From: Botryosphaeria dothidea
Lineage: Eukaryota; Ascomycota; Dothideomycetes; Botryosphaeriales; Botryosphaeriaceae
Length of the DNA: 64,000 bases
Reading direction: 5' to 3'
Assembly (NCBI GenBank): GCA_011503125.2
Contig: WWBZ02000051.1
Coordinates: forward strand, 124,001 to 188,000
Shown: positions 46,455-58,714 of the stretch, in pieces
Layout of the letters: every line of letters begins with the position of its first letter
How positions within the stretch are numbered: the first letter of the stretch is position 1
Notes under the pieces: model-generated
The model's database searches: none
What the model was told of the DNA's origin: nothing
Seen by the model: only the letters and a program-made list of their open reading frames with translations
Program-made: the position numbers and the translations under genes

Positions 46455-48011
46455 CTTGTGGGGAGGTGCTGCTGCTGCTGGCGCGGGTGGGTTGGAAGGC
46501 TTTGGTGCGTATAAGCTTGGAGTGAAGTGGCTCGGTCTATGAAAAGACAGTGGATTGCACAGAGACGCAAAAAGGCCAGTGGTTCAAACCGGATCTCGAA
46601 GTGACCTCTCTAATGCAGATTGTAAGACCTTGTATTTATACGGCAAGATCAGTAGTGCACTTATGCAGTGCTGTAGAAACCCGGTCTACAGTCCTCCCAG
46701 CGTCTCGGGTGGCGATGTGCTGTATAGGGTAAGCTAGCGGCATGCTTGCTTCGGTAGTGGTGCCGGCCAAGAAGATCATCAACGCGGCTGACGGTCCGCG
46801 ATGTTTAGCTTCTCGGACTTAATATAGTGTCACGTCATGTCCCGAGAACGGTCCCCTAGTTGGCTTATGATCCGTCATGACGACCAACTTCGAGTGGCAG
46901 TCCTGGTACTAGTGCTATGACAAATCCTCGCCCTTATTGTAAAGAAGCCTGGCGCCGGATGTTGGCTTCGATTGAACAGTCGGTATTTGAAATCAGAAGC
47001 AAGCAGTGTCTTCTCCTGTTCTGGACGCTCGGTGGCACAGCAGCGTCGTTAAAACAAAGCGACATGTTCCCCACAATTGTGTAGCAGGGCTCACCATCTC
47101 CTGATCATTGCTCGGCAGATGTGCAGGGTACTAACAAAGGTCCCGCCTTCACCTGCGCGATGAGGCCAATGGGTGTGCAGCGGGCAAGAAGCCCTTGTGT
47201 ATCCGGAGAGCTTTCACCTTCTCGCGCTTTGCCAAGAGCATACAGTACGCAAACCAAGACTTCGTGCCGCAACAAGACGTGACATGTATCCACACAGCCG
47301 GAGTCTTGCACACCTGGGGACAGTGGCTTGCCGGGTCGGAACGAGCGGTCCCCACCCAACAGTGGATAGCGCCCAAAAGAGCGCAGTCAATGTATCATGG
47401 ATTGAAATTCAGATCTAGAGTTTAATGATTGCGGAATAGTTTTAAGCTTTGCGGAACATCTGACGCCACAAAAGCCTTCGGCTTGCAGGCGCCCAGGAGG
47501 GATCTTCGGAGCTTGCAGAGGATCATTATACAACGGCCAATCGCGCACCAGAAAGCTCACAGATCTCTCATCAGCATCCGTCTCTTTTTGGGATTTGTTC
47601 CAACGGAAAAAGAAAGCGGCGCTCTTTCCTCTGGCAACATGACGTAAGACGGCGGGCCAAGACTTCTCCACCTCTCTTCCCCACGCGCACCTCGGAACGA
47701 GCGCCGATCAATTGCTTGTCGGGGCATTCAAGCCCGCCCGCAAAAAGACCAATCGAGGATACCCCGCAATTGACCAGGCAAAAAGAATTCACCGAGCAGC
47801 CAGAGAGAAACTCTCGCCAGACACTGCAGCAGTATCTCTAAATTGAACTCCTATTTATCCGGTCACCCCGCCTTTGTACTTGCCATGTACCTTCTTTTAA
47901 CCACCCACAGAATATGGCGCGAGGAGTATTTAAACGGGCATTTTACCTACTTTCAGGTACATTCTAGCCATGGTCGGAGCGTAGCACCCGCCTGTGCAAT
48001 CTCATTCTACG
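46455..48011. other. divergent promoter region of the monooxygenase and beta-glucosidase genes
   Basis: No coding frame seen. Two CreA-type motifs (SYGGRG) lie upstream of the beta-glucosidase: CTGGGG at 47314-47319, and GTGGGG on the minus strand at 47679-47684. Single six-base motifs occur by chance, so carbon repression is only a suggestion. Confidence 0.4.
47927..47934 (+). promoter_or_regulatory. TATA-like box of the beta-glucosidase gene
   Basis: TATTTAAA on the plus strand, about 80 nt upstream of the ATG at 48012, the expected spacing for a core promoter. Confidence 0.5.
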
Positions 48012-50081
48012 ATGAAGTTCTCTGCCGCTTTTCCTCTGCTCCACTGCCTCAGCGCGTTTGCGCAGACGCCAGTGTGGCCCACCAGCAGCTCGACCAGCTC
48101 AAATCCTGCCATGGTCACTTCAATGGATTTGACAGTTGATGGTCAGCCACCATACAATCTCCTGCTTTTCCGTGCAGTGCATTGACGTAATATTCCAAGA
48201 TCTGTGGGACATCTGGATCGGTTCTGTAGCCGTGGCTTCCGTCAACACGACCGTCTCTCCAACCCCCGTCGCGAGCGGCGAGCTTATCCCGCCTCCACCA
48301 TTGCACTACCCTGCATGGATGACCGGCCAGCAGACACCTCTGGTGCAAAAGAACGAGTCTTGGAAGTTTCCCAAGGATTTCTGGTGGGGCGTTGCCAGCG
48401 CCTCTTATCAAGTCGAAGGCGCAGTCAGGGATGAAGGCCGTGCGCCCTCGGTTTGGGATGCTCTGTTGCATAACGTCGTGGACTACAGCCTGTATAATGA
48501 GACCGGTGACGTCGCCAATAACCATTACTATCTGTATAAGCAGGGTGAGTATAAGCTGCAACAACTAGGGACTGAGTGCTGATTTGGGTCCCACAGATAT
48601 TGCGAGGCTCGCTGCAATGGGCGTTCCTTACTACAGCTTTTCCCTTTCGTGGTCGCGAATCTTGCCGTTTGGCCGAGGCCCAATCAATGAAGCAGGTCTG
48701 GCGCACTATGAAGACGTGATCAACACTTGTTTGGAATATGGCGTAAAGCCTGCCGTCACCCTGTAAGAGTCTTGCCCCAAAAGTGTTGACTCCACTAACA
48801 TTTTGAAGCTTCCACTGGGACCTGCCTCTCTATCTTTACAATTTGTATGGTAAGAGGCAAACTTCTAGCGGTCCTGGATCTGAATTGTTTCTCACACACT
48901 TCAGGTGGCTGGACCAATGAGCAGATAGTCGATGATTTCGTCAACTACGCCCGTATCGTCTTTGAAAGATTCGGCAACAAGGTCCCGATGTGGTTCACTG
49001 TGAACGAACCCATCAGCTTCTGGTATTTTCTTCTTTGATAATGCATTGCTCTTGTTTTCATCTGACAGTGCCTCAGCACCCTACAAATGCCCGAACACTA
49101 TTTCCGCCGCGTTCCCATCCTACAGAAGCAACAGCCCTACTACTGCGGCCAACACGTCCTGCTCGCCCACAGCAGAGTGTACCACCTGGCCAAGTCCATG
49201 AACCTGACCGGGCCCATCACGCTCAAGAACAACGGCTACTACAAGACCCCGCTCACCAACTCGACCGACGACGCCCTCGCCACCCAGCGCGCCTGGGACT
49301 TCAACGAAGGCTGGTTCGCCAACCCCATCTTCATCGACGGCGAGTACCCGCGCCACCTCAAAGACTACGTCTCGACCTTCCTACGCAACCTGACGGCCGA
49401 CGAGAAAGCCGCCATCCGCGGCTCCGCCGACTTCTTCGCGCACGACGCGTACGCCGCCAAGTAAGCAAGCACCTCTTCTCCCCTCCCCCTTCCCGCAAAC
49501 CGCAATCATTTTTCTCCTGGCTACGGCGGTTGATCCCAGCCCCCTCCAGGTTCTACATGGCCCCCGACACCGGCATCGCTGCCTGCCAGGCCAACTACTC
49601 GCACCCGCTCTTCCCCACCTGCGCCAACAGCACCTTCACGCTGGCCCCCGCCGACGGCGGCTGGCTGATCGGCCCCGCCGCCGACCCGTACACGTCGTGG
49701 CTGCACAAGGCGACCGACTGGATCCCGGCGTTCATGCGCTACATCAACACCACCTGGCACCCCGCCGGCGGCATCGCCGTCTCCGAGTTCGGCTTCACCG
49801 AGCCGTTCGAGCACGACAAGAAGCTGCTGGGGGACATCCGGAGCGACCTGGGCCGGGTCGCGTACTACAAGGACTATCTGGCGGCGCTGCTGATGGCGAT
49901 GAGCGAGGGGATCAAGATCGTGGGGGTGCTGGCGTGGACGATTACGGATAATCTGGAGTGGACGGCCGGGTTTGGGGTGAAGTTTGGGCTGCAGTATGTT
50001 AATCTGACGACGCAGGAGAGGCATTATAAGGCGAGTTTCTTTGAGTTGAAGAATATGATTGAGACGTATCAGGAGAAGTAG
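48012..50081 (+). CDS. secreted beta-glucosidase, glycoside hydrolase family 1
   Basis: Retaining beta-glycosidase that releases terminal glucose. Seven exons are proposed: 48012-48141, 48200-48544, 48597-48762, 48809-48849, 48905-49022, 49077-49460 and 49550-50081, for 571 aa. The signal peptide is MKFSAAFPLLHCLSAFAQ. GH1 landmarks are FPKDFWWGVASASYQVEGA, YSFSLSWSRILPFG, FHWDLPLYL, the acid/base Glu262 in TVNEP, and the nucleophile Glu473 in VSEFGFTEP (many GH1 enzymes have TENG here). The N-terminal extension before the barrel is Ser/Thr/Pro-rich. Two details are uncertain. The first intron could instead be 48135-48177. At the fifth intron the nearer AG (49068) gives a frameshift, so the downstream AG (49076) must be used. 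Confidence 0.9.
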
Positions 50082-50454
50082 GAGGGGAAGGGAAAAGCTT
50101 CCGGGTATTTTTATTTAATGGGGGGGGGGATCAAGCCGGATCGGAGTATGCAAAGGTCACACACTCTGCACACAAGTGAAAACCGATCAATCTATTTCCC
50201 ATCTTGTGGTTTGCAAAGTATGACAATGATCGTAACTGTACATCGTGCCCAGGAAGGGTGAATAAACGCAGGAGCAACAAAGCAACAACATCATCATCGC
50301 TCAGCGACGTCATCAGTTCTACATCCCCATATCCGCTTCTACAGCCGTCCTCAACGAGAGGAATCTTCCTTCAAACCAAACTTTTCAATACCCGCCCAAA
50401 CACCACATCCCTCTCCATAGCCACCAAAGCACACACCCAGTCTTTCAATCCCCC
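50082..50454. other. convergent intergenic region
   Basis: 3' flanks of the beta-glucosidase (plus) and MFS (minus) genes. It contains a short G run near 50121; no gene seen. Confidence 0.45.
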
Positions 50455-52301
50455 TCAGAGGAAACCACCACCACCACCCCTCCTCGGACCCGGCCACTTC
50501 CGCCTCCACGCCGGCCCAAACACATACACGACGGGAATGAACAGCGCAAAGGCCCCCATAATCGGCGCATACACGCACCCAAAGCTCTTCAAATACCCCA
50601 TCTCAGCCACCCACTCGCTGATCTTGAAGCTCATCGCAAACGCGATCAAGCACCTGAAGCTCGCGATGTTCACGAGCGCGGGGCCGGCCAGCTGCGGGTA
50701 CGACTCGAGCACGTACACGGCGCCGACGGTGTTGGCGCCGAGGAAGCCGAACGCCATCAGCCCCAGGCCGAGCACGAAGACCGGCCACGGATACGTGTCC
50801 GGGTGGGTGCCACCGAGGCCGAAGAGCACGGCGCCGACGATGGCGAGCAGCGTGGGCAGGACGAGGTTGAGGACCTGGTTCTCGGGGACGCGGGCGCCGC
50901 GCTTGCGGGCGGCCCAGTTGGCCGTGTAGTCGGCGAGCGGGCCGGTGAGGATGTAGACGGCGACGGACGCGATCAGGATGGCGAAGAGCGAGAAGCCGAG
51001 GTGCTCGAAGGGCCACGAGTAGGGCTTGGTGAGGAGCGCGGGCGCGGCGGTGTAGCCGGCGGCGAAGGCGGTGGCGATCATGGCGCTGTTGAGCATCGTG
51101 ATGAAGAAGATGTGCGGGTAGAAGAAGGTGCGGAGCGTGTCGAGGAAGGCGGTCACGCCGGCCCGCCACTCGAAGTCGCCGTGGAAGAGGGCGAGGTCGT
51201 AGCGGAGGGTGCGCGGGGTGTAGCGCTCGTTGTCGACGGGGACGCGGAGGATGTCGGGATTGGCTTCTTTGATTTCGCCGGGAATCTCGCCTCCTGGGAT
51301 ATGGGGTCAGTAGGGGGAAGGAGGATAGTCGGGAGGGGAACGAACTCATCTGAGCCTGGGTGCGGTGCCAGCGTGTCTCGGGAACGAAGAAGAATACTCC
51401 GAGGAGGAAGCAACCGGCAGCGAGGGCGGTGATATAGTAGACCCAGCGCCAGCTCAGATCGATGATGATGTATGGAGCACCAATACCGAGAGACATGATG
51501 ATGATTCCCTGATGCGTTCATTAGTAGGCTTTCTTCAGTTGTTACAAAGATGAGATCGATTACCTGTGCAGCGAAGACCCCGCTGATGGCCGTGTTCCTC
51601 TGATGAATGAACACCATATCCTGAACCACAAAGGGGAGCAAGCTCTCAACGGTACCAGCTCCGAGGGCCTGAAGACATCTGGCTCCCAAGTGGCTCCCAA
51701 GGCTTTGACTGAAACCAGCCCAAATGGCTCCAGCAATGGCCATGACGCCACAGGCAAGAACAACTGAACGTCTGCCGACGGAGATGGCTAGCGGGACCAA
51801 AAATAGATTGGCGACGCCCATCATCAGGACGGGAAGACTACCAAGCAGGTAGACGTGCCAGACGGGAGGCGCGTTGGGGAGTTCGGACAGGTACTGAAGC
51901 GGATCGCTACCCTTTGGCAGGCCACCATTCTCACTGAGCACCTTGAGAATCTTTGGATCCATGCCGGCGTACTCCAAGACGAAAACTGGGAGCATGGCAC
52001 CGAGGATGAGCTCGGCAGCCGCAGCCATGGCACCGAAGAAGCAAAGGAATCCGATGGCCAAGGTCTTCCTCCACAACGGCATATTCAAGGGATCCTTTGG
52101 GTCTGCAGACGGAGCAGGTTGCAGGATGATGCGGCCCTCCTTGTAGAGGAGTGCCCTGTCATTGGCGGTGATGCCTGTCTCCAGCCGCTCCAGAGTAATG
52201 GCCGAGGGGGAAGAGTTGCCGCTGATATGTGGCTCCTTCGTGTCTTCCAGGTTTGAAGGCATGTTCGCCAAACCACGGGTGTGATGGTGGTGGTGAGCCA
52301 T
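50455..52301 (-). CDS. MFS transporter, DHA1-like (579 aa)
   Basis: Plasma-membrane proton-coupled transporter; substrate unknown. Exons 51564-52301, 51346-51508 and 50455-51293 give 579 aa with normal GT..AG signals. The cytosolic N-terminus starts MAHHHHHTRG and carries DPKDPLNMPLWRKTLAIGF just before TM1, the usual lead-in (DPxNP/LNWPxxRK) of fungal DHA1 drug/polyamine-type carriers. Further marks are LVPLAISVGRRSVVL in loop 2-3, RCLQALGAGTVESLLPFVV in TM4, and WRWVYYITALAAGCFLLGV with FFFVPETRW after TM6. The central cytosolic loop is charged, and the C-terminus ends in a basic and Gly-rich tail. It converges with the beta-glucosidase gene and is next to the FAD oxidoreductase, so uptake or export of a compound handled by these enzymes is conceivable. 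Confidence 0.9.
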
Positions 52302-53690
52302 CTTCAGCGTGTGTTTCTGAGGCAGGTCCAAGAAGTTTCCAACGAGATAATTGAGGAAGCAGACGTAACACATGTAACTCCTGGGCTGATCAAAGCCGGG
52401 TCCTGGTAGAGCGGTGCTGACGGTCGGCGGCCTTGTCCAGCAGGTTGTCCGACGGTGTCTTGTCTTGGCAAACGAAAGAGAAGGAGGATTTCCTGAAGAA
52501 TCTCGAGGGCATGCGACAAGTGACAAAGGGGCAATATCTAGTACTAGTATTCGGCAAGGGCGTGGCAGGGCGACAGCCACCTCCGCACGATCAGATGAAA
52601 GTGTGTTCCAAGGGAAGGCTAGGTTTTCAATCTAGCCTCGGAGTGTCGATCATTGGGTTAAGCTCAGCGAAACCGTAATGGGATGTAGCGCAGCCCATGG
52701 GATACCGAGCTTAAGCCCAATAAAGACAGTCTTTATTCGCATCTTAATTTTGGCATGGGCTCGTCCTTGGCTGTACTGAAGTTTCCGCGCACATGGCGCC
52801 CTGGATCGCTGGTGCTGTCGACGCAGGGACCCTCCAACGGGTTATAAGCGCATACATACTCAACCGACATTTGAAAATGGATAAAGACGTCTCTCATGCG
52901 AAACCGAGTTCATCAAACTTCCTCACATTGAAGCGGGGTTTCAACGATGACATCGAAACACATATCGAATAGAGTGGAGCCGAGAGCAATTCGAAGACCA
53001 CGAGACTGGCGATGAGAAAGCATCCGAGGGACGATAGGACCTGCGTCACCGCCATGAAGCATCTGTTGCAGACATCAAACAGACGTATGGAGAGCAGACA
53101 GGGAAGGTCGAAGAATGATCCCTGCAGAGCTTAAATTTGACTGCGGAGAACGAAAGTGCGGAGGCTGATTATTCAAGCCGAGCCGAGGCAGAGCGGCGCC
53201 ATCATGTGCCCCAAGAGCTTAACAGCCCTACCCAAACCTGGTAGAATGGTCAATCCAGGCACGCTTAAACCAGTCTTCTGAAGATGACGATTGAAGGATA
53301 ATGCATGCAATCTCTTGATTGCATAAGTGCCGATCTGCCGCGGACTATGAGATCTGTCTCTTGGTCTATCCAATCTGATATCTATTGGGAGGAGAAAAAG
53401 CTCACCGTTCGCATGACAGCGACCCCACAGGATACCGAGGACATATGACGCCAAACCAGAACGCCTTCCCATGCTGCTGCCGGTTGAAACGCACCGTTCC
53501 ACAGGTGCGCAGGGCGCGATGGTGCCAGAGCTGTCTGAATGCCGCCGCACCAGCTGAAGGCCGTCTACGGCACCTGTCCTTCACATTCCGTGCTCGGAGC
53601 TCTCTCGAAGGCACCTGCGGCCCCGCCAAGCTCCTTTTCTAACACTGGCGTGCGGGTCTACCTTGCTCTTTACTTCACCGTACAGATCTC
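52302..53690. other. intergenic region, no gene seen
   Basis: Promoter side of the MFS gene and 3' flank of the FAD oxidoreductase gene. Open frames are short and lack motifs. Confidence 0.4.
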
Positions 53691-55179
53691 TCACCTCCTG
53701 GACACCCATTCCGGCACAACTCTCTTTGCGAACTTCATGAACTTGAAGAAGCCGACAGCATGCTCGACATTACCATACGGGTCCGTGACGCGTTCAGGGA
53801 AAGCAATGCCCGCGCCGAACAGGCCCGGCACGAACTCCTTCTCGTCATTGGCCTTCGCATCTGATGCCGTCGACGCCATGCTTGTTGCCGCACTACCAGC
53901 AGGCAGACTCTTCACGAAACGGCCGGTCAAGTTGTCGTAGATGACCTCCAGAGGCTCTGCAGGGGCACCGTTGCCCTCGGTTATGGCCAGCCTCGGGAGA
54001 GCGTCGCGCTTGTAGCCTACGGCCTGGACGATGTGGGTGCAGCCGGGCAGCTCGGTCTTGTACACGGCCTCCTCCTCCTCGCGCTTCATCCACACCTTCT
54101 TGACGTATTTGCTGACAGGGCTCCGCTCGAACACACCGTCCTCCTCCAGATTCTCGCGCGCCCACTGCGCCGCCTGGCCCTTCAAGCCGGTGTTGTCGCG
54201 CAGGATCCAGCCGTCCATGTACTCGGCGTACCGCAGCTTGTTCCGGGTGAACCACTTGATGCGGAGGTTCAGGTGGGAGGTGCTGGCGAGGTTGAAGAGG
54301 TTCATAAGGACGAGGATGGCCGAGTGCGAGGCGCCAATGACGGCGACGGTTGCGGGTTCTTCGGGATCGAAGGTCTTGGCGAGGATGGAGGGCGTCAAGG
54401 CGGTGTCGAGGTGTAGCGAGCGTAGGCGCAGGTCCTTCAGCTGGTCGACAATGGGCAGCGGTTGGGTGACGGGGCTGGAGCCAGTGCAGAGCACAACGTT
54501 GGGGGTGACGACGGGAGCGCCATCGTCGAGGGAAACGGTCCAGTGGCTCGTTTGCTGTGTGGGAGTGGAGTGTCAGCCTCTGTATCCGCGCGGCTGCGGG
54601 CAGGCAGATGTGTGCGCACCTTGTCGAAGGTGGCTTGTGTGACTTTGCCCATATGCTGCTGCACATCATTCTCCTTGGCGAGCCCGTCGGTGAGCATCAG
54701 ACACAGGTCGGCGGCCTTGCTGAGCTCGCAGCCCTTGTCCTGGGGCAGTTCGCGGAGGGCGGTGACGGCATTGGGCTGGGGCGTCTTCTCGACGATGTTG
54801 CGGAGAGGAGACACGGCTTCGGCCCACTGGATGAACAGCTTGACGGCGGTGTTGCTGTGCAGCTGTGAGCTGGAGCTGCAGGCTGGGTCTGGAGCGGGAC
54901 TGACCTGGGGACTTCTCTGTAGCGGGCATTGACACGGCCGGCGCGGAAGTGCGGATCGGCCCAGAGCAGGCGCTGGGCGGGCAGCTTGTCCTTCTGCTCA
55001 AGCAGATTGCCGAGCACCGTAATGCCCGCGGGACCTCCGCCAACAACGACGGCGGCGCAATTTCTCTGGCTGGACGAGGTCGAGTAGTACATGATGCTAT
55101 ATCGGCGAGCGATGGCGAAATGCACGCTTCCGGGCGCGCGCCTCGGCGCCTTATGAAGCAGCAGGTCGGCGACCCCCAT
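53691..55179 (-). CDS. FAD/NAD(P)-dependent oxidoreductase (pyridine-nucleotide-disulfide oxidoreductase fold)
   Basis: Flavoprotein of unknown substrate. Exons 54905-55179, 54620-54854 and 53691-54554 give 457 aa from ATG 55179, or 428 aa from the inner ATG at 55092 (MYYSTSSSQRN). The inner start directly precedes the FAD site AAVVVGGGPAG. The longer start adds about 29 residues rich in Ala and Arg without acids near the start, which could be a mitochondrial presequence (inference). Further features are FRAGRVNARYREVPSNT, the second Rossmann motif VAVIGASHSAIL, a basic RIKWFTRNKLRYAEY segment, THIVQAVGYKRDALPRL, and the C-terminal LFGAGIAFPERV. It resembles ornithine/lysine N-monooxygenase-like flavoproteins in layout but is shorter; I would not name a reaction. 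Confidence 0.82.
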
Positions 55180-56919
55180 TGTGCACGCTCGGCAGGGAGG
55201 TTATCGCTGGGGAGAGACGTGCAGAAGAAGCGCGGACAGGAGCTGCAGCCGCGACGCGCGTGTGGGTGAAAGTTGTGATTCATGCCGGAGCTTGCGTGCT
55301 GCGAGATGGGCCCTGCGCTTTGCCCCGAACCGTCGCCGTCCCTGGCCCGCGCCGCCCTCACATTCGCTCCCCGGCCTGCGCGATAAGAGCCCATCCCGCA
55401 CCTCAGATGCCTCTCGAACGACCACGCGCGAACGACAGGACGCCGTGTCTGCCCGTGCTGCCCTCCTCCAGAGTCAGTTGCGAAACGCCGCGCCTACCGC
55501 ACCCACGCATTCTTGCCCGAACCGTCAATCACATCATCGACATCACTCCCCAATTCATCCACCCACCGATGGCTCAGTCCCTTTTGATATCGTCTTTCCG
55601 CAGCACTGGTCAATGGAATGCTTCATTCTCGTCTGATCCCTCTGCATCGCCAACTCTCCTGAATCACCCTCGCCAACTTTCCCACCGTTTTGCTTGCGTC
55701 ACCTCAAACTCAGCCAGCGCATATCTAGCTCGTTTCCACGTACCACCCGGTATCTAACTTCCCGATATCCCCTCAAATGCTGCTATTTCGATCAGCCATT
55801 CTTGCGACAGAGGCGTTCCACTCCCCGCTTCCCGGATCGCCGACCCTCGGGGACCACCTCTTTTCGGCGACCACCAGCCAACCACCACCAAACCATTACG
55901 ATAATTGCCTCTGCGCCCAGACTTCCTCCCTGTCGAGACCCGCTACGTACCTCATCCCAAGACGCGGCAACCTGCGTCTCAGCTGACGTCGGCCTTTCGA
56001 AAAGCCACCACCACCCGTTTAGGCCGCTGGTACCCGCATCCCAAAACTGTATTCCCCTCACTCAGGGGACTCGCGAATGGACCGCCTTCCAGTCTCGACT
56101 CTCGCTTCCATGTCTCCGCCAACACGTGGACTACTTTTCGATCTCTGGTCTCGCCCTCCGTCTTGTCTTTGCGGGGATTCTGATGTCAGTGTACCTTAGT
56201 GTTCGTTCTTGCCTCCGCCATGGTCGCCGTCCGCGCCCCTCGGGATCATCGCCGGTTAGGGAGGGGGCGCCAATTATTCTCTCGCCCGTCTCCGCTGTTC
56301 TCGAAGGCTGTCGGGCCTCTCCGACGTCTTTTCTTGTTTCCACCCCGGAGCTCTTTAGTCTCCTCCGCAACTCCTTCGAGCTATCAACGCAGCTGTCATG
56401 TGGCCCATTTCACTCTGCATGCAAGAATCGCTGGCCTGGAAGATTCGCGGCTGCGTGTTGTCGATCGTCCTCCAGCCCATAAATCCAGGCATATCAATCT
56501 CCTGCAGGAACCGATCTCGTTCAGCATGTCCAGCGGAAATCCAGGACCCAAAGAACTCCAGCAGTGCTGCCAGTAAATCCAGCAGGAGTTGCCTTTTTTT
56601 CATTCGATGGATTGCTCCTTCCCAATTGCATGCCATATGGCTTCCGACCATACGCAAAGCTATTTCTGAATTTTTAGAGCAGAAGAAAAAGTGACGGCAA
56701 TTCAGTGGCATCGCAACATCAGCGAGCTGATGCCACGCACTCCCGTGGTTTTGCCGAAGCACTCCCAACATGCTCTTAGGAAACCATGAAGGTACGTCGG
56801 AAAACATGTGTCGTACACTCACCCAGCTCTATGATTGGTCCAGCTTCCATCACATGACACTATCCATTTACTACACGTCCTCCTATAGTATTCGCTCTAT
56901 ATACACCACGCACCATCCC
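55180..56919. other. intergenic region, pyrimidine-rich on the plus strand
   Basis: Holds the promoter of the FAD oxidoreductase (minus) and the 3' flank of the acid phosphatase (minus). C/T-rich leader-like sequence spans about 55.3-56.2 kb, but no coding frame with domain character follows. Confidence 0.4.
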
Positions 56920-58714
56920 TCACAACTCCCCCGCGAGCCCTCCCGACGGCCTAGCCACCGGCACGCCATCCGTAATCGTCCCGTACGGCACGGGCTCGTA
57001 GTCGCCCCAGCACGCCCACTCGTACCCGGCCTCCTCCAGCTTCGTCGCCTGCACCTTCATGAACGTCTCCAGCTCGCACCACCCGTCGTCCCTCACCTCG
57101 CATTCGGGGAAGCTGGCGTGCAGCGGCACCGTGCGCTGGTTCAGCACGAAATGGATGTACTTCGTCGCTCCGGCAGTGGTGTTGTACACCGCGCGCCCCG
57201 CGCGCGACGGCAGCACCGGATGCGGCGCGGCAATGACCTCGATGTCCAGGCGCGCGGCGAACGGCTCCATGTGCGAGACGATCAGCGAGCGGTTCGCGGT
57301 GTACGCGTCGGGCGGCAGGAAGGGGGCGAACTGCTTCAGGCCGAACGCGGTCAGGATGGACATGATGTTGGTGTCGTGCGAGAAGTCGAAGTTGAGCGCC
57401 TGGTCGAGCGGGAAGGTGGCCGTGTTGTTGTCGAGCGTGACGTTGACCTGCGCCGTCGGCGAGTCGATCAGGTGGTGGTTCAGCCGCGCCAGCACCTCCT
57501 GCACGTAGCCGATGCCGACGGCGCGACCCGTGGGCGACTGGAAGCCGTATCCGCCCGCGAAGCTCAGGTCGATGCTGTACTCGTAGTCGAGCCACTCGGC
57601 GTACGTGAAGAGGGCGCAGAAGTGCGAGAAGCCCAGCGCGACCGTCTCGTAGGCGCACAGCGACTGCGCGTAGTACGAGTCGGACGCCGTCCAGTTGAGG
57701 CCGGGCACCTGGGCGGCGATGCGCGCGGTGGCGTTGGCGAGGTAGAGGGCGGCCCATTCGAGGGTTGCGTTGCTGCCGCCCTTGTTGACGGCGGCGTTGC
57801 TGTTGTTGCACTGGTAGTATCCCGCCAGCGAGTTGTTGTAGTTCTGCTGCTCGATGATCAGCTCGAGCGACGCGTTCGCCGGCCACTGCAGGCCGAAGAA
57901 GCCCGCCAGGAAGTACTCGGCCGACTGCGTCATGCGGTCCTGCGTCGTCGAGCGCGCGACGATCTTGGAGCCGTTGTTCGGGTACAGGTGCCCGTAGCTG
58001 TAGTAGTGCGACACGCCCGAGTCGAACAGCCTTTTTGTCGGGCGTCAGCATCATCGTCTCGTAGTGGTTGGGAGGTATGGAGTCGCTCACTGCTGCTTCC
58101 CCACCGGCACGAGTATCTCCGCGCCCAGCTTGTTCGTCCAGCCGTTCAGAAACGCCAGGTCGCCCGTCGCGTCGAACGTGCCCGACGCGTTCACGATCTT
58201 CTGCGCCAGCGTGATCGAGCCGTCGCTCGTCGTCGGGTAGCGCGCGCCGTGCCGGTGCAGCATGTGCAGCTGCGTGATGTTGGCGCCCGCCGGCAACGCG
58301 TGCTCGTCGACGCCGAAGCCGTCCGGATTCGCAAAGTACGGGCTCAGGTGGCCCATCCGCTGGAAGATGTTGCCGTTGCCCTTGTTGCCCGCGATCGGCT
58401 GCTGCGTCTCGAGCGGCGAGGGCGCGATGTACGAGACCCCCGGGAAGGGCGCGATGTTGGTCTCGGCGAGGAAGGGGGCTTGGCCGGTGGCCGTGGGGCC
58501 TGTTGGGCTGTCAATTGATGTGTTTTGGTGGAATTGGTGTTTGGGGGAAGGGAAATTGACCTGCATAGAGCTCGGGCGAGGTCTGGAAGTACTGCGGGAC
58601 TGTTGTCGTCGAGGCGGAAGCTGTTGTGGCGGCAGCTTCGCGGAGCTCGAGGACGGCAGCGTCGGCGCAGAGGCCTGCCGCTGCCGCGGTGAGGGCTACG
58701 GCTCTGCCAATCAT
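56920..58714 (-). CDS. secreted histidine acid phosphatase (phytase / multiple-inositol-polyphosphate phosphatase branch)
   Basis: Extracellular phosphomonoesterase of histidine phosphatase clade 2, likely for phosphate scavenging. Exons 58561-58714, 58091-58499 and 56920-58030 give 557 aa. The signal peptide is at the N-terminus (MIGRAVALTAAAAGLCADA). The catalytic RHGxRxP motif is HRHGARYPT (Arg134, His135, Arg138) and the proton-donor HD pair is in FDFSHDTN (His406-Asp407). Ten or more N-glycosylation sequons and several Cys fit an exported enzyme. The intron 2 acceptor is the unusual-looking but canonical AAAAAG, required to join QQ to LFDSGVSHYY. A long open frame on the opposite strand is a by-product of high GC in third positions. 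Confidence 0.93.

Noticed and set aside
46570..46600. GGTTCAAACCGG resembling a tRNA T-arm
   Set aside because: No matching A-box or cloverleaf upstream on either strand.
49077..49200. apparent frameshift in the beta-glucosidase gene after NEPISFC
   Set aside because: It disappears when the downstream acceptor at 49076 is used; the frame then continues into the conserved part.
56770..58518. 582-codon open frame on the plus strand
   Set aside because: It is antisense to the well-supported acid phosphatase exons. Its translation is a low-complexity R/V/E-rich string with no domain, as expected opposite GC-rich third positions.
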